From: CAYPHA01 sp964410215
Lineage (GTDB): Bacteria; Calditrichota; Calditrichia; Calditrichales; CAYPHA01
Assembly: GCA_964410215.1 (NCBI GenBank)
Contig: CAYPHA010000096.1
Coordinates: 1-14,852, forward strand
Direction: 5' to 3'
DNA: 14,852 bases
The notes beneath the pieces were generated by a model. It did no database searches. It was not told where the DNA came from and was given only the letters and a program-made list of their open reading frames with translations. Positions 8,149 through 14,852 of the stretch are shown here, piece by piece (positions within the stretch are counted from its first letter, which is position 1; the number at the start of each line of letters is the position of its first letter). The translations under genes and the position numbers were made by a program.

Positions 8149-9282
8149 ATGATATATATTGAACGTATTCTTCAGGAACAACTGGTTGATGCTTTAAAAC
8201 CACAAAAAGTGGTTGTTCTTGTCGGTGCCAGACGGGTTGGAAAAACGGTCCTGATACAAAAAATAGTGGAAAAACTATCCGAGACGGTACTTTTATTAAA
8301 CGGTGAAGATATGGCGGTTTCAGAACTCTTACAACGCCGGACCGTACAGAATTATAAAAATTTTCTCGGAAAAAATAAAATATTAATAATCGATGAAGCA
8401 CAAAAGATTGAAAATATCGGGGATATTCTCAAGCTCATGGTCGATGAAATTCCCGATCTGCGCATCCTGATATCCGGTTCATCGGCTCTGAATATGGTCA
8501 CTGAAATAGCGGAGCCATTAACCGGAAGAATGCGGACCTTTCATTTGTACCCGTTTTCAGAATCGGAGTTTCAGGAAATAGAAGATCCGCTGCAGAGGAA
8601 AGATAACCTGATCCGGCGATTGATATTCGGTAACTATCCTGAAATTGTTCAACTAAATGATGACCACGAACGATCGGCATACCTACAGGAACTTGTTAAT
8701 GCCTATCTGTTGAAAGATATTCTAACGTTTGAGAACGTCCGGAATTCATCCAAAATTTATAGTTTATTGAAGCTGATCGCCTTTCAGGTTGGCAGCCAGG
8801 TGTCTTATCAGGAAATAGGTGCACAATTATCCATAAGTAAAAATACGGTGGAACGGTACCTTGATCTGTTATCCAAATCCTTTGTGCTATTTAAATTATC
8901 TGGATTCAGCAGAAACCTTCGTAAGGAAGTATCCAAAAGCAGCAAATGGTATTTCTATGACAACGGGATAAGGAATACGTTGATTGCCAATCTGAATCCG
9001 GCTGAGATGAGAAATGATATTGGTATATTGTGGGAAAACTATATCATCAGTGAGCGGTTGAAATACCAGAGATACAATAAATTACTCGTCAATAATTATT
9101 TCTGGCGAACGTATGATCGTCAGGAAATCGACTGGATCGAAGAACGCGGCGGCCGGCTCCATGCTTATGAGTTCAAATGGAATCCCAAAAAAACCAGGAT
9201 TCCCCCAAGCTGGCAGAAGTCCTATCCTTCATCGGAATATATGGTAATCAGCCCTGATAACTATCTCGAATGGATTGTTTGA
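8149..9282 (+). CDS. AAA-family ATPase with DUF4143 C-terminal domain
   Basis: A 377-residue protein of the widespread AAA/DUF4143 ATPase group. The N-terminal ATPase has Walker A G-A-R-R-V-G-K-T (26-33), Walker B K-I-L-I-I-D-E-A (77-84) and a sensor-like ISGSSA (108-113). Residues about 209-240 look like a winged helix (SYQEIGAQLSISKNTVERYL). The C-terminal DUF4143 part has E286, D308 and E321-x-K323, a PD-(D/E)XK-type nuclease-fold signature. A TTG at 8104 is in frame, but the ATG at 8149 (MIYIERIL) gives the N-terminus usual for this family, so I chose it; the ribosome site is weak. The biological role of the family is not established. The gene stands alone between two copies of a palindromic repeat and looks more AT-rich than its neighbours, suggesting acquisition. 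Confidence 0.88.
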   Translation: MIYIERILQEQLVDALKPQKVVVLVGARRVGKTVLIQKIVEKLSETVLLLNGEDMAVSELLQRRTVQNYKNFLGKNKILIIDEAQKIENIGDILKLMVDEIPDLRILISGSSALNMVTEIAEPLTGRMRTFHLYPFSESEFQEIEDPLQRKDNLIRRLIFGNYPEIVQLNDDHERSAYLQELVNAYLLKDILTFENVRNSSKIYSLLKLIAFQVGSQVSYQEIGAQLSISKNTVERYLDLLSKSFVLFKLSGFSRNLRKEVSKSSKWYFYDNGIRNTLIANLNPAEMRNDIGILWENYIISERLKYQRYNKLLVNNYFWRTYDRQEIDWIEERGGRLHAYEFKWNPKKTRIPPSWQKSYPSSEYMVISPDNYLEWIV

Positions 9283-9285
9283 TAC

Positions 9286-9329
9286 GGCCCCTGAGTAAGC
9301 CTGATTAATCAGGCTGTATCGAAGGGGGC
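9286..9329 (+). repeat. Palindromic repeat, copy 2 (right of the ATPase gene)
   Basis: The perfect 18-bp palindrome AGCCTGATTAATCAGGCT (9298-9315) sits in the same flanks as copy 1 (CCCTGAGTA left, GTATCGAAGGGG right). GATAC (9281-9285) and GTATC (9316-9320) add an outer inverted pair. The GATAC overlaps the ATPase stop codon, so the repeat starts exactly where the gene ends. It also lies just beyond the 3' end of the convergent beta-helix gene and could serve both genes as a hairpin terminator. Confidence 0.78.
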
Positions 9330-9351
9330 GGACTATGGGGAGGGTTAGAAT

Positions 9352-11037
9352 CTACCTTAAAAGAATCAATTTCCTCGTCTGCACAAATCCCTGATCCGTG
9401 GTTAGTATATAGAAGTAAATGCCACTCGCGAATGATCTTGCATCCCATTGCACTTCATACAGTCCCGGCTGCTGTTTTTCGGAAACCAGCCTGGCGACCT
9501 TCTGCCCGAGCAGATTATAAACAGATAAATCTATTCGTGGCGACGCAAGATTTTGCGTCGCCGGAATGGTATACCGGATCGTCGTTTTCGGATTGAAGGG
9601 ATTGGGGTAGTTCTGATATAATACGAAATGTCCGGTACTTCCCGGACTGTTTTCCCGTTTTAATCCGGTTTGGAGCTCTTCCCATTGTGCCTTCGCCTCC
9701 GGGAACCAGTTCAGGTCGCCGACCGGTAATCCCTGTCCTGAAGCCGTCAATAATACCTCGTTTGTATAAGCCAGGTTCTCCGGCAGGGGCCACTGGGGGC
9801 CGAACAGGTCGTTGTCGGGATCATACCACCAGCGGTAATCGGTCTGGGTTTTACTTCTGATTTTATAACAATATTTGATCAAACTGTCCACCTGCGATGT
9901 GACGGACGCGGGGAACTCTGGATCTGCCTCCCGATTATTTTCCGCGATCAGGAAGGGATAGTTTTCATTATCGTCAAACATGTTTTGTGTCCGTATGTTC
10001 ATCCAGGATGGTTGATAAACGGTATCTTTTAGCGTAATTGTCCAGTAATCCCTGATTTTCTGTGGCCAGAAATAGACGTTGTTGGAAAAGTCAATATGCC
10101 GGTCGGCCTCCGTAATACCCGCCCTCATGGCCAGATAAGTCGGCATGGTGTCGATACTGGCAATGGAAGGAATGGCGCCCTTCCAGTCAAAATAACCTTT
10201 CACACGTTCACTTTCCGCAATTCCCATCGATATCATACCATAGAAAAGATTATTCCGTATCACGGCATTCGAAAGATAAGGACTGTAAAAGGGATTGACA
10301 TGGTTCAGAAACAGGGTATTATATTCGACACGTGCGTAGTTACACAGGTCCCGGTTGGGGCAGAAGAAGTAACTGCCACTGGAAAACATGGAGTTATTCA
10401 CCAGAACAATGGTGTCAATGGGTACGACACTGCTCAATGCCACACTCCCGCCAAACCATGAAACAGGATGCTGCAGGTTTCGGAATTTACAATCACTGAT
10501 ATACATTTTTATCGAATCACCAAAGTTATAGGTTGCCGCCTGGGTCCAGCCGTCGAAAATACAGTTTTTGATAACCACCCGGTTGGAACTTCCCGCATTA
10601 AAGAGTGCCGCGCCCCAGTTTACCGGACGCTGGTCGGGTCGGAATGCGTTAACGTAAAGGTTTTTCAGGGTGCAGGATCCTTTGTATAAACCAATAAAAT
10701 AACGGGGAGAACCATCGTCTTCAAGAATAGCCGGTGCAATGAGGGGCGGACGCACGGGATGTGCCGGATCATCCTCGTCGGCGACAATCTGCAGGTTATA
10801 GGACCGGACCTCGATGAGCCCCGTCAGGTAATAAATTTTTCCCCGCTCGAGACGATAGATCCGGTTCACATTTTTACGGTTACCACTGGCCGTCGTATCG
10901 CCCATAATGGTCCGGTTAATAACACCGACATTATTGCCGGGTATGTCAAGCGTATCCGGCTCCTGCGAGGGAGACGACATTAAAAAACCAGTAATAATAA
11001 GAAGTAAGACAGGGCTTTTTTTAAATTCGGCTTTCAT
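9352..11037 (-). CDS. Secreted parallel beta-helix protein with T9SS (Por-type) C-terminal sorting domain
   Basis: A 561-residue exported protein. Residues 1-22 are a signal peptide (KK then VLLLIITGFLM). Residues about 60-330 carry right-handed beta-helix rungs: VVIKNCIFDGW, MYISDCKFRNL, IVLVNNSMF, ARVEYNTLF, AVIRNNLFYG and IDFSNNVYFW, as in pectate-lyase-like surface proteins. Residues 470-561 are a T9SS type A sorting domain: YQNYPNPFNP, then VYNLLGQKVARL, GLYEVQWDA, ASGIYFYIL and a basic end. The protein should therefore cross the outer membrane by T9SS and be attached or released. No catalytic triad is evident, so enzyme or binding function is open. It follows the TonB receptor gene by 30 bp with its own GGAGA site, indicating co-transcription. 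A 24-bp palindrome is embedded in the sorting domain at residues 492-500. Confidence 0.9.
   Translation of the reverse strand: MKAEFKKSPVLLLIITGFLMSSPSQEPDTLDIPGNNVGVINRTIMGDTTASGNRKNVNRIYRLERGKIYYLTGLIEVRSYNLQIVADEDDPAHPVRPPLIAPAILEDDGSPRYFIGLYKGSCTLKNLYVNAFRPDQRPVNWGAALFNAGSSNRVVIKNCIFDGWTQAATYNFGDSIKMYISDCKFRNLQHPVSWFGGSVALSSVVPIDTIVLVNNSMFSSGSYFFCPNRDLCNYARVEYNTLFLNHVNPFYSPYLSNAVIRNNLFYGMISMGIAESERVKGYFDWKGAIPSIASIDTMPTYLAMRAGITEADRHIDFSNNVYFWPQKIRDYWTITLKDTVYQPSWMNIRTQNMFDDNENYPFLIAENNREADPEFPASVTSQVDSLIKYCYKIRSKTQTDYRWWYDPDNDLFGPQWPLPENLAYTNEVLLTASGQGLPVGDLNWFPEAKAQWEELQTGLKRENSPGSTGHFVLYQNYPNPFNPKTTIRYTIPATQNLASPRIDLSVYNLLGQKVARLVSEKQQPGLYEVQWDARSFASGIYFYILTTDQGFVQTRKLILLR
9539..9562. 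repeat. Palindromic element inside the T9SS sorting-domain coding sequence
   Basis: A perfect inverted repeat of 10-bp arms, GGCGACGCAA and TTGCGTCGCC, separated by GATT. It codes in frame for part of P-A-T-Q-N-L-A-S-P (residues 492-500), exactly where the sorting domain usually passes directly from the TIP strand to the next strand leading into VYNLLGQ. The 'GACGCAA...TTGCGTC' type of palindrome is familiar as a dispersed element in Bacteroidota-related genomes (from general knowledge). Confidence 0.75.
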
Positions 11038-11048
11038 GTTTATTCTCC

Positions 11049-11071
11049 ATGATTATCCGGTACATAATCAT
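11049..11071 (-). promoter_or_regulatory. Stem-loop at the receptor/beta-helix gene junction
   Basis: An 8-bp inverted repeat, ATGATTAT-ccggtac-ATAATCAT, includes the receptor stop codon (11068-11070) and ends 12 bases before the beta-helix start codon, next to its ribosome site. It could adjust translation or mRNA stability of the second gene. It is AT-rich and lacks a T-tract, so it is not a typical terminator. Confidence 0.35.
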
Positions 11072-13986
11072 AACCGGAGACGCAAGCCGAGATCGGCCGT
11101 TGTCCCATAATGCTGTTCCGCTACCGGGAAAAGGGATCCCTGTATAACATTCGTATCCCGTTCACCGAAAATATTGTTTATGTTCCCGAAAATCTGAAGG
11201 CCATACCAGGGAAGGATCTGTTTGGCAGAGAGGTCCCAGCGAAGATAGTCATCGGTTATACTGCGTAATTCCGGCCAGAAATTATCCCCTTTGAAAACGT
11301 TTTCCTGGTAGAGCATCGAAAGCCGTATGGAAAACCCTTTAAAATCATATCCAAGGGACAGGTTAATAATATCATCGGGTTGCTCGATTAAACGGTTCGT
11401 GTAAAACGTATCGACATTAGCTTTAATGCACCATGGAGGGCCTTCGTAAAGATGAGTGACATGGAAATAAGAACGCGGGTACCGGGCTTCGGAAAAGATA
11501 TGTGTATAGTTTGCGTTCAGGACAAGGCCCTTCAGTAAACCCGGCAGATACCAGAAATGTGTCTGCCAGTCGATTTCCAAACCATTCAGATTCACACGGT
11601 AAGGGTTATTGATACGGGTTGTTAGATATTTCCCCTCTTCGATGTTGTCTATTCCATCATAATGACCGGCATCGATAATCCGTTGACCATCGATGCGGAA
11701 GATCATGTCGCCAATCTTTTTAAGAAAACCACCGACGGTAAAAAGTCCGAGTTCGTTGGAATAGAAAGAAAAATATAAGTCAAAATTTTCTGATTGTGCC
11801 GGTTTCAGATCGGGATTATTCCAGTAAACACGATCGAGAGTAATATCAATGCGGGGAATGATGGCGCGGTAATCCGGATAAGTCAGGGTATTTGTATAAG
11901 CAAACCGTATGTCGAACCAGCGGACCGGTTTATAACGGAGATGGATCATCGGCAGCCAGAAGTCATGCGTGCGCGTCAGGGTTGTGTCGAAGTGACTATA
12001 ATGATACTGGCTTCCGGAATAGGCTGAATTCCCGCGTGCTCCGGTGTAAGAGGTAACCAGCTGCTCATAGCGTATGCCGGGAATTACAGTGATCCCCTGG
12101 CCAAACCTTGCTTCGGACAGAATATAGCCGGCAAAGAGATCATCGGTCCCCGAATAGTCATGAGTGTTTGATGTGACATCGTCTCTGTTATAGGATTTAT
12201 TGATGATACCACTTTCCCGGGCGACTTCATGGACTGCATGCATGAGGTTGATGTCAACCGGAGGACCCAGTTTGTATTCCCCGTCCAGGAAAGGGTCAAA
12301 GGTGTAGTCGGGATCAATGAATAAAGCCAGCGGCAGGTTCATACTCGCATCGGGAACGGTTTTCCGCATCCATGAAAACGCATTCAATATGTCCTCACGT
12401 GTATCCTGGGCGCTTCCTAAATGGACGTAAACGCCGGCTTCATCAATGTTATAAGAGCGATCCTTGTAGCGATATTTACAACCCGTTTTCCATCTGCTGG
12501 ATATGTTTCTCGAATGATTAAAGAGGCGCTCAAAATCAAGCGAAGCCGTCAGCTCCCGTTCCCGGGATTGCTGATCGGATTCACCGATCCAGGAAAGATA
12601 ACTGGTGAGAGGATCAATCTCTGCATACGAAGGGATTTTTCCGGGATTTATTTTCGGATCAACCTGAGATAAACCGGCCGGGACTTTATAGAAAGTGGTG
12701 GAAAAATTATCAGGTGATTTATTTTCGGAAAAGCTGTGCGCCAGCATTACCTCAACGGAAACATCATGGACCGATTGTTCATAATTCAATATATTTGTGA
12801 CCACATTCAGTTCATTTCGGGAGTCACCGTTTCGGTAATCGTGTTCATCGGATGTGATATAATAAGATTCCGAACGTTTCTCGATATCAGTTTCGGACAT
12901 ACTGAAAAAATTCGTGCTGCTGATTTTACCGGAAGAAAAACGATAATCGGCAATTAATGTGCCTCCGATCCGTTTTTTATCTCTATACCTGTCGAACAGA
13001 TCAAGGCCTGACAGATAAGTTGGATTGTTTATAGCCATTTCGGGGGCGTCCAGATAATAGGAAGCGCCCAATTCATTCGAACTTCTGTTCCTTCGCTCGG
13101 CGGAAAGTTGACCCAGCAGACCGAGACGGTTGTCAAAAATGCGGGTGCTGACCGTACCTGCATAATTATAATCGGTATAGCTGTTTTTCAATCCGTTATA
13201 CCCGCCCTGGGATATCACATCATAAGAAATACCGGATTTATGATGAGCCGGTGCTTCTTTCATCCGGAAATCAAGGGAACCACCCAGCACATCGGCATCC
13301 TGATCCGGCGTGATCGCTTTCATGACCTCGATGCTTTCGAGCATATTGGGAGCGATCATACTCAGGTCGACGCTGCGGTCATCATAATCGGTCGACGCCA
13401 TGCGCACACCATTTATCGTAATGATATTATATTTTGGGGATAAACCACGGATGACGATCTTGTTGCCCTCACCGCCTTCCCGCAGGACGGACACACCGGG
13501 CAGGCGGGCTACTGATTCGGCGGCGTTGGCATCGGGCAGCTCCTCGATCCGGGCTGATGACACCACATTGACGATCGCTTTCGAAGTCAGCTGTTGGTTA
13601 ATGGCTTTGAGCTGTCCTTCCGGCTGGGCTGTCACGTCGATCGGCTGACCTTCGATAATCAAAGATTTAAGTTTAAAATTCACCTGGAAATCCCCGCTGC
13701 TTTCCACTTCGATCATCGTTTCTGCAGAAGCATAACCGATGTATGTTACCCTCAGATTGTGAGTCCCTTCCGGAACGCCATCGAGTGTGTATTTACCGTT
13801 ATGATCCGATGAACTGCCCAGGCCTGTCCCGGCGATATAGATATTGGCGCCAGGGAGTGGTTCGCCACTGACGGCATCGGTGACATAACCCGTAATGGTT
13901 GCCGTGGCGGCTGCGTTTAATATTGAAGGAAGAAAAACGAGGGATAACAGAATAAACGATAACCTGAACAGGGATGAGGTACACAT
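11068..13986 (-). CDS. TonB-dependent outer-membrane receptor with carboxypeptidase-regulatory-like N-terminal domain
   Basis: A 972-residue receptor, full length for the family. Residues 1-25 are a signal peptide. Residues 29-107 are a CarboxypepD-regulatory-like beta-sandwich (ITGYVTDAVSGEPLPGANIY, DHNGKYTLDGVPEGTH, VTYIGY), typical of FCB-group receptors. Residues about 130-246 are the plug: ARIEELPDANAAESVARLPG, then GEGNKIVIRGLSPKYN and LESIEVMKAITPDQDADVLGGS. The remainder is an aromatic-rich 22-strand-type barrel ending Q-H-Y-G-T-T-A-D-L-G-L-R-L-R-L. It should import a large ligand using TonB energy; the ligand is unknown. GAGGGG lies seven bases before the ATG. There is no SusD partner; the next gene encodes a beta-helix T9SS protein instead. 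The plug resembles the TIGR01782-like (Caulobacter/Xanthomonas) type more than SusC. Confidence 0.93.
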   Translation of the reverse strand: MCTSSLFRLSFILLSLVFLPSILNAAATATITGYVTDAVSGEPLPGANIYIAGTGLGSSSDHNGKYTLDGVPEGTHNLRVTYIGYASAETMIEVESSGDFQVNFKLKSLIIEGQPIDVTAQPEGQLKAINQQLTSKAIVNVVSSARIEELPDANAAESVARLPGVSVLREGGEGNKIVIRGLSPKYNIITINGVRMASTDYDDRSVDLSMIAPNMLESIEVMKAITPDQDADVLGGSLDFRMKEAPAHHKSGISYDVISQGGYNGLKNSYTDYNYAGTVSTRIFDNRLGLLGQLSAERRNRSSNELGASYYLDAPEMAINNPTYLSGLDLFDRYRDKKRIGGTLIADYRFSSGKISSTNFFSMSETDIEKRSESYYITSDEHDYRNGDSRNELNVVTNILNYEQSVHDVSVEVMLAHSFSENKSPDNFSTTFYKVPAGLSQVDPKINPGKIPSYAEIDPLTSYLSWIGESDQQSRERELTASLDFERLFNHSRNISSRWKTGCKYRYKDRSYNIDEAGVYVHLGSAQDTREDILNAFSWMRKTVPDASMNLPLALFIDPDYTFDPFLDGEYKLGPPVDINLMHAVHEVARESGIINKSYNRDDVTSNTHDYSGTDDLFAGYILSEARFGQGITVIPGIRYEQLVTSYTGARGNSAYSGSQYHYSHFDTTLTRTHDFWLPMIHLRYKPVRWFDIRFAYTNTLTYPDYRAIIPRIDITLDRVYWNNPDLKPAQSENFDLYFSFYSNELGLFTVGGFLKKIGDMIFRIDGQRIIDAGHYDGIDNIEEGKYLTTRINNPYRVNLNGLEIDWQTHFWYLPGLLKGLVLNANYTHIFSEARYPRSYFHVTHLYEGPPWCIKANVDTFYTNRLIEQPDDIINLSLGYDFKGFSIRLSMLYQENVFKGDNFWPELRSITDDYLRWDLSAKQILPWYGLQIFGNINNIFGERDTNVIQGSLFPVAEQHYGTTADLGLRLRL

Positions 13987-14023
13987 ATACTTTCCCCTCT
14001 GTTTTAAAGCAACAAGTGAAAGA

Positions 14024-14149
14024 ATGATACCGCGCTTTATATTTAGAGCTTATCGTTTTCAGAAAAAACAGTATGAGGCTTTAATTAAAATCGTTGAATC
14101 TGGTTCAGCTACAGCTGTGAATTTAGAACAGTATTTGGATTATAGATAG
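14024..14149 (+). pseudogene. Possible 3' remnant of a lost gene (41 codons)
   Basis: An in-frame stretch ending at a TAG (14147-14149) reads like the C-terminus of a real protein: FQKKQYEALIKIVESG followed by AVNLEQYLDYR, with helical, charged composition. The family is not recognised. The frame continues upstream only as antisense of the receptor gene, so the rest of any gene would be missing. It could equally be a chance frame; there is no good ribosome site before the ATG at 14024. Confidence 0.25.
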
Positions 14150-14276
14150 AATTAGTTGTATAAAATTAGGGAGTTAGGACGGGAGAGTCAACGGAAAAAC
14201 AATAAAATATATGATGTAAAGGGCTGTGTCGCTTTATGGAAACATAGCGATAATTGCATCAGTATATTAGACATTC
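14150..14276. other. Non-coding AT-rich stretch with one small hairpin
   Basis: No gene is supported. A small hairpin with a GAAA tetraloop lies at 14229-14250: TCGCT, a two-base bulge, ATG-GAAA-CAT, then AGCGA. Its role is unknown. Confidence 0.4.
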
Positions 14277-14363
14277 TTCGTGAACCTTCGTGGCTGCTTC
14301 GTGCTTCTTCGTGTAAGAGAGTTTCACGAAGGTCCACCGAGGAGCCACGAAGGACCACGAAGG
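14277..14363 (+). repeat. TTCGTG/CACGAA palindromic repeat, copy 1 (left of the GxxExxY gene)
   Basis: Four TTCGTG units start at 14277, 14287, 14298 and 14308. After a short centre, CACGAA units start at 14325, 14346 and 14356, with a degenerate CACCGAGG at 14335. Spacing is 10, 11 and 10 bp on both sides, so the array is symmetric about roughly 14319 and in phase with the DNA helix. CCTTCGTGGCT (14285-14295) pairs perfectly with AGCCACGAAGG (14343-14353). Confidence 0.85.
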
Positions 14364-14399
14364 GAACACCAGGGTTGGGCCTATACAATTATTATAGCC

Positions 14400-14771
14400 A
14401 TGGAATTTGATATATTATCCAGGAAAACAATAGGGGCGGCGATCGAGGTGCATAAAGTGCTTGGACCGGGAATGCTTGAATCAGCATATGAAACTTGTTT
14501 TGCCTATGAATTAAACAAGCTAGGTATTGGTATTGAACGTCAGGTAGCTTTGCCAATAGTATATAAAGAAATAAAATTGGATTGTGCCTATCGAATTGAC
14601 ATTCTGATTGAAAAACAACTGATATTGGAAATTAAGGCAGTGGAAATTATAAATGAAGTCCATACAGCACAAATTCTAACTTATATGAAATTTGCAAAGA
14701 TGAGTACAGGATTACTCATCAATTTTAATGTAACAAAATTAAAAGATGGTATTAAGCGGTTTGTTTTATAA
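14400..14771 (+). CDS. GxxExxY-family protein (PD-(D/E)XK-like)
   Basis: A 123-residue protein of the GxxExxY family. The name-giving motif is G-M-L-E-S-A-Y (residues 24-30), preceded by AAIEVHKVLGPG. Residues Y-R-I-D67-I-L-I-E and L-I-L-E77-I-K79-A, with Q91-I-L-T-Y-M-K, form a PD-(D/E)XK-type nuclease-fold signature. The family's function is not established. I chose the ATG at 14400 because the upstream in-frame GTG (14280) lies inside the repeat and would add about 40 repeat-derived residues; no ribosome site precedes 14400. Base composition is distinctly AT-richer than the receptor gene. The gene is enclosed by two same-orientation copies of a large palindromic repeat, 38 bp before its start and 13 bp after its stop. 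Confidence 0.88.
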   Translation: MEFDILSRKTIGAAIEVHKVLGPGMLESAYETCFAYELNKLGIGIERQVALPIVYKEIKLDCAYRIDILIEKQLILEIKAVEIINEVHTAQILTYMKFAKMSTGLLINFNVTKLKDGIKRFVL

Positions 14772-14784
14772 TATAAAATAAAAC

Positions 14785-14852
14785 TTCGTGAAGCTTTGTG
14801 CCTGCTTCGTGCTTCTTCGTGTAAGAGTGTTACACGAAGGTCCACCGAGGAG
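14785..14852 (+). repeat. TTCGTG/CACGAA palindromic repeat, copy 2 (right of the GxxExxY gene, cut by window end)
   Basis: TTCGTG-type units start at 14785, 14795 (as TTTGTG), 14806 and 14816, giving the same 10-11-10 spacing as copy 1. A similar centre (GTAAGAGTGTTA) and CACGAAGGTCCACCGAGGAG follow, up to the window end. It is in the same orientation as copy 1 and continues beyond the window. Confidence 0.85.

Noticed and set aside
14277..14361. CRISPR-like array from regularly spaced TTCGTG units
   Set aside because: Units are only about 6-7 bp with 3-4 bp gaps and reverse orientation at the centre; CRISPR repeats are 23 bp or longer with unique spacers.
14156..14410. 84-codon plus-strand frame and 66-codon minus-strand frame through the left TTCGTG repeat
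   Set aside because: Both are largely translations of the repeat (arginine/serine-rich, low complexity) and have no start signals.
1..14852. tRNA, rRNA, transposase or toxin-antitoxin genes
   Set aside because: None recognised on either strand by reading; the palindromic repeats are not accompanied by a transposase or integrase gene in the window.

Overview
The window looks like a chromosomal segment of a Gram-negative bacterium of the FCB (Fibrobacterota-Chlorobiota-Bacteroidota) superphylum. The best evidence is a C-terminal type IX secretion (T9SS, Por-type) sorting domain with the YQNYPNPFNP signature. That spelling is typical of Calditrichota, KSB1-like, Ignavibacteria and Marinimicrobia lineages. 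A TonB-dependent receptor with a carboxypeptidase-regulatory-like N-terminal domain and a very large secreted LVIVD-repeat/Ig-like protein fit the same picture. The species cannot be named from the sequence.

Layout. (1) Positions 1-4739, minus strand: the first 1579 residues of a giant exported protein whose 3' end lies outside the window. It has a signal peptide, 14 LVIVD-type beta-propeller repeats (probably two seven-bladed propellers), then nine Fn3/Ig-like modules. (2) Positions 4740-7800: small housekeeping or stress genes. These are a bacterioferritin-comigratory-type peroxiredoxin (minus, with a clear intrinsic terminator), a YhhQ-type queuosine-precursor transporter and a pterin-4a-carbinolamine dehydratase (both plus), an NADPH-dependent FMN-reductase-like flavoprotein (minus, 3' overlap with the dehydratase) and a SixA-type phosphohistidine phosphatase (plus). 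(3) Positions 7801-9330: an intergenic stretch with hairpins, then an AAA ATPase with a DUF4143 C-terminus, bracketed by two same-orientation copies of a palindromic repeat. (4) Positions 9352-13986, minus strand: a two-gene unit in which a TonB-dependent outer-membrane receptor is followed after 30 bp by a secreted beta-helix protein with a T9SS tail. (5) Positions 13987-14852: a mostly non-coding AT-rich stretch with a possible gene remnant, then a GxxExxY-family gene between two copies of a large palindromic repeat built from TTCGTG/CACGAA units spaced 10-11 bp apart.

How the genes fit together. The receptor and beta-helix protein are probably co-expressed and act at the cell surface on one unknown ligand. 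The giant propeller protein is a separate envelope or extracellular protein. The central genes look like ordinary single-gene functions. The accessory signal is in the repeats: two unrelated genes that both carry a PD-(D/E)XK-type nuclease-fold signature are each enclosed by palindromic direct repeats, and a third palindrome has been absorbed in frame into the T9SS sorting domain of the beta-helix protein. The genome therefore seems to carry several families of dispersed palindromic elements.
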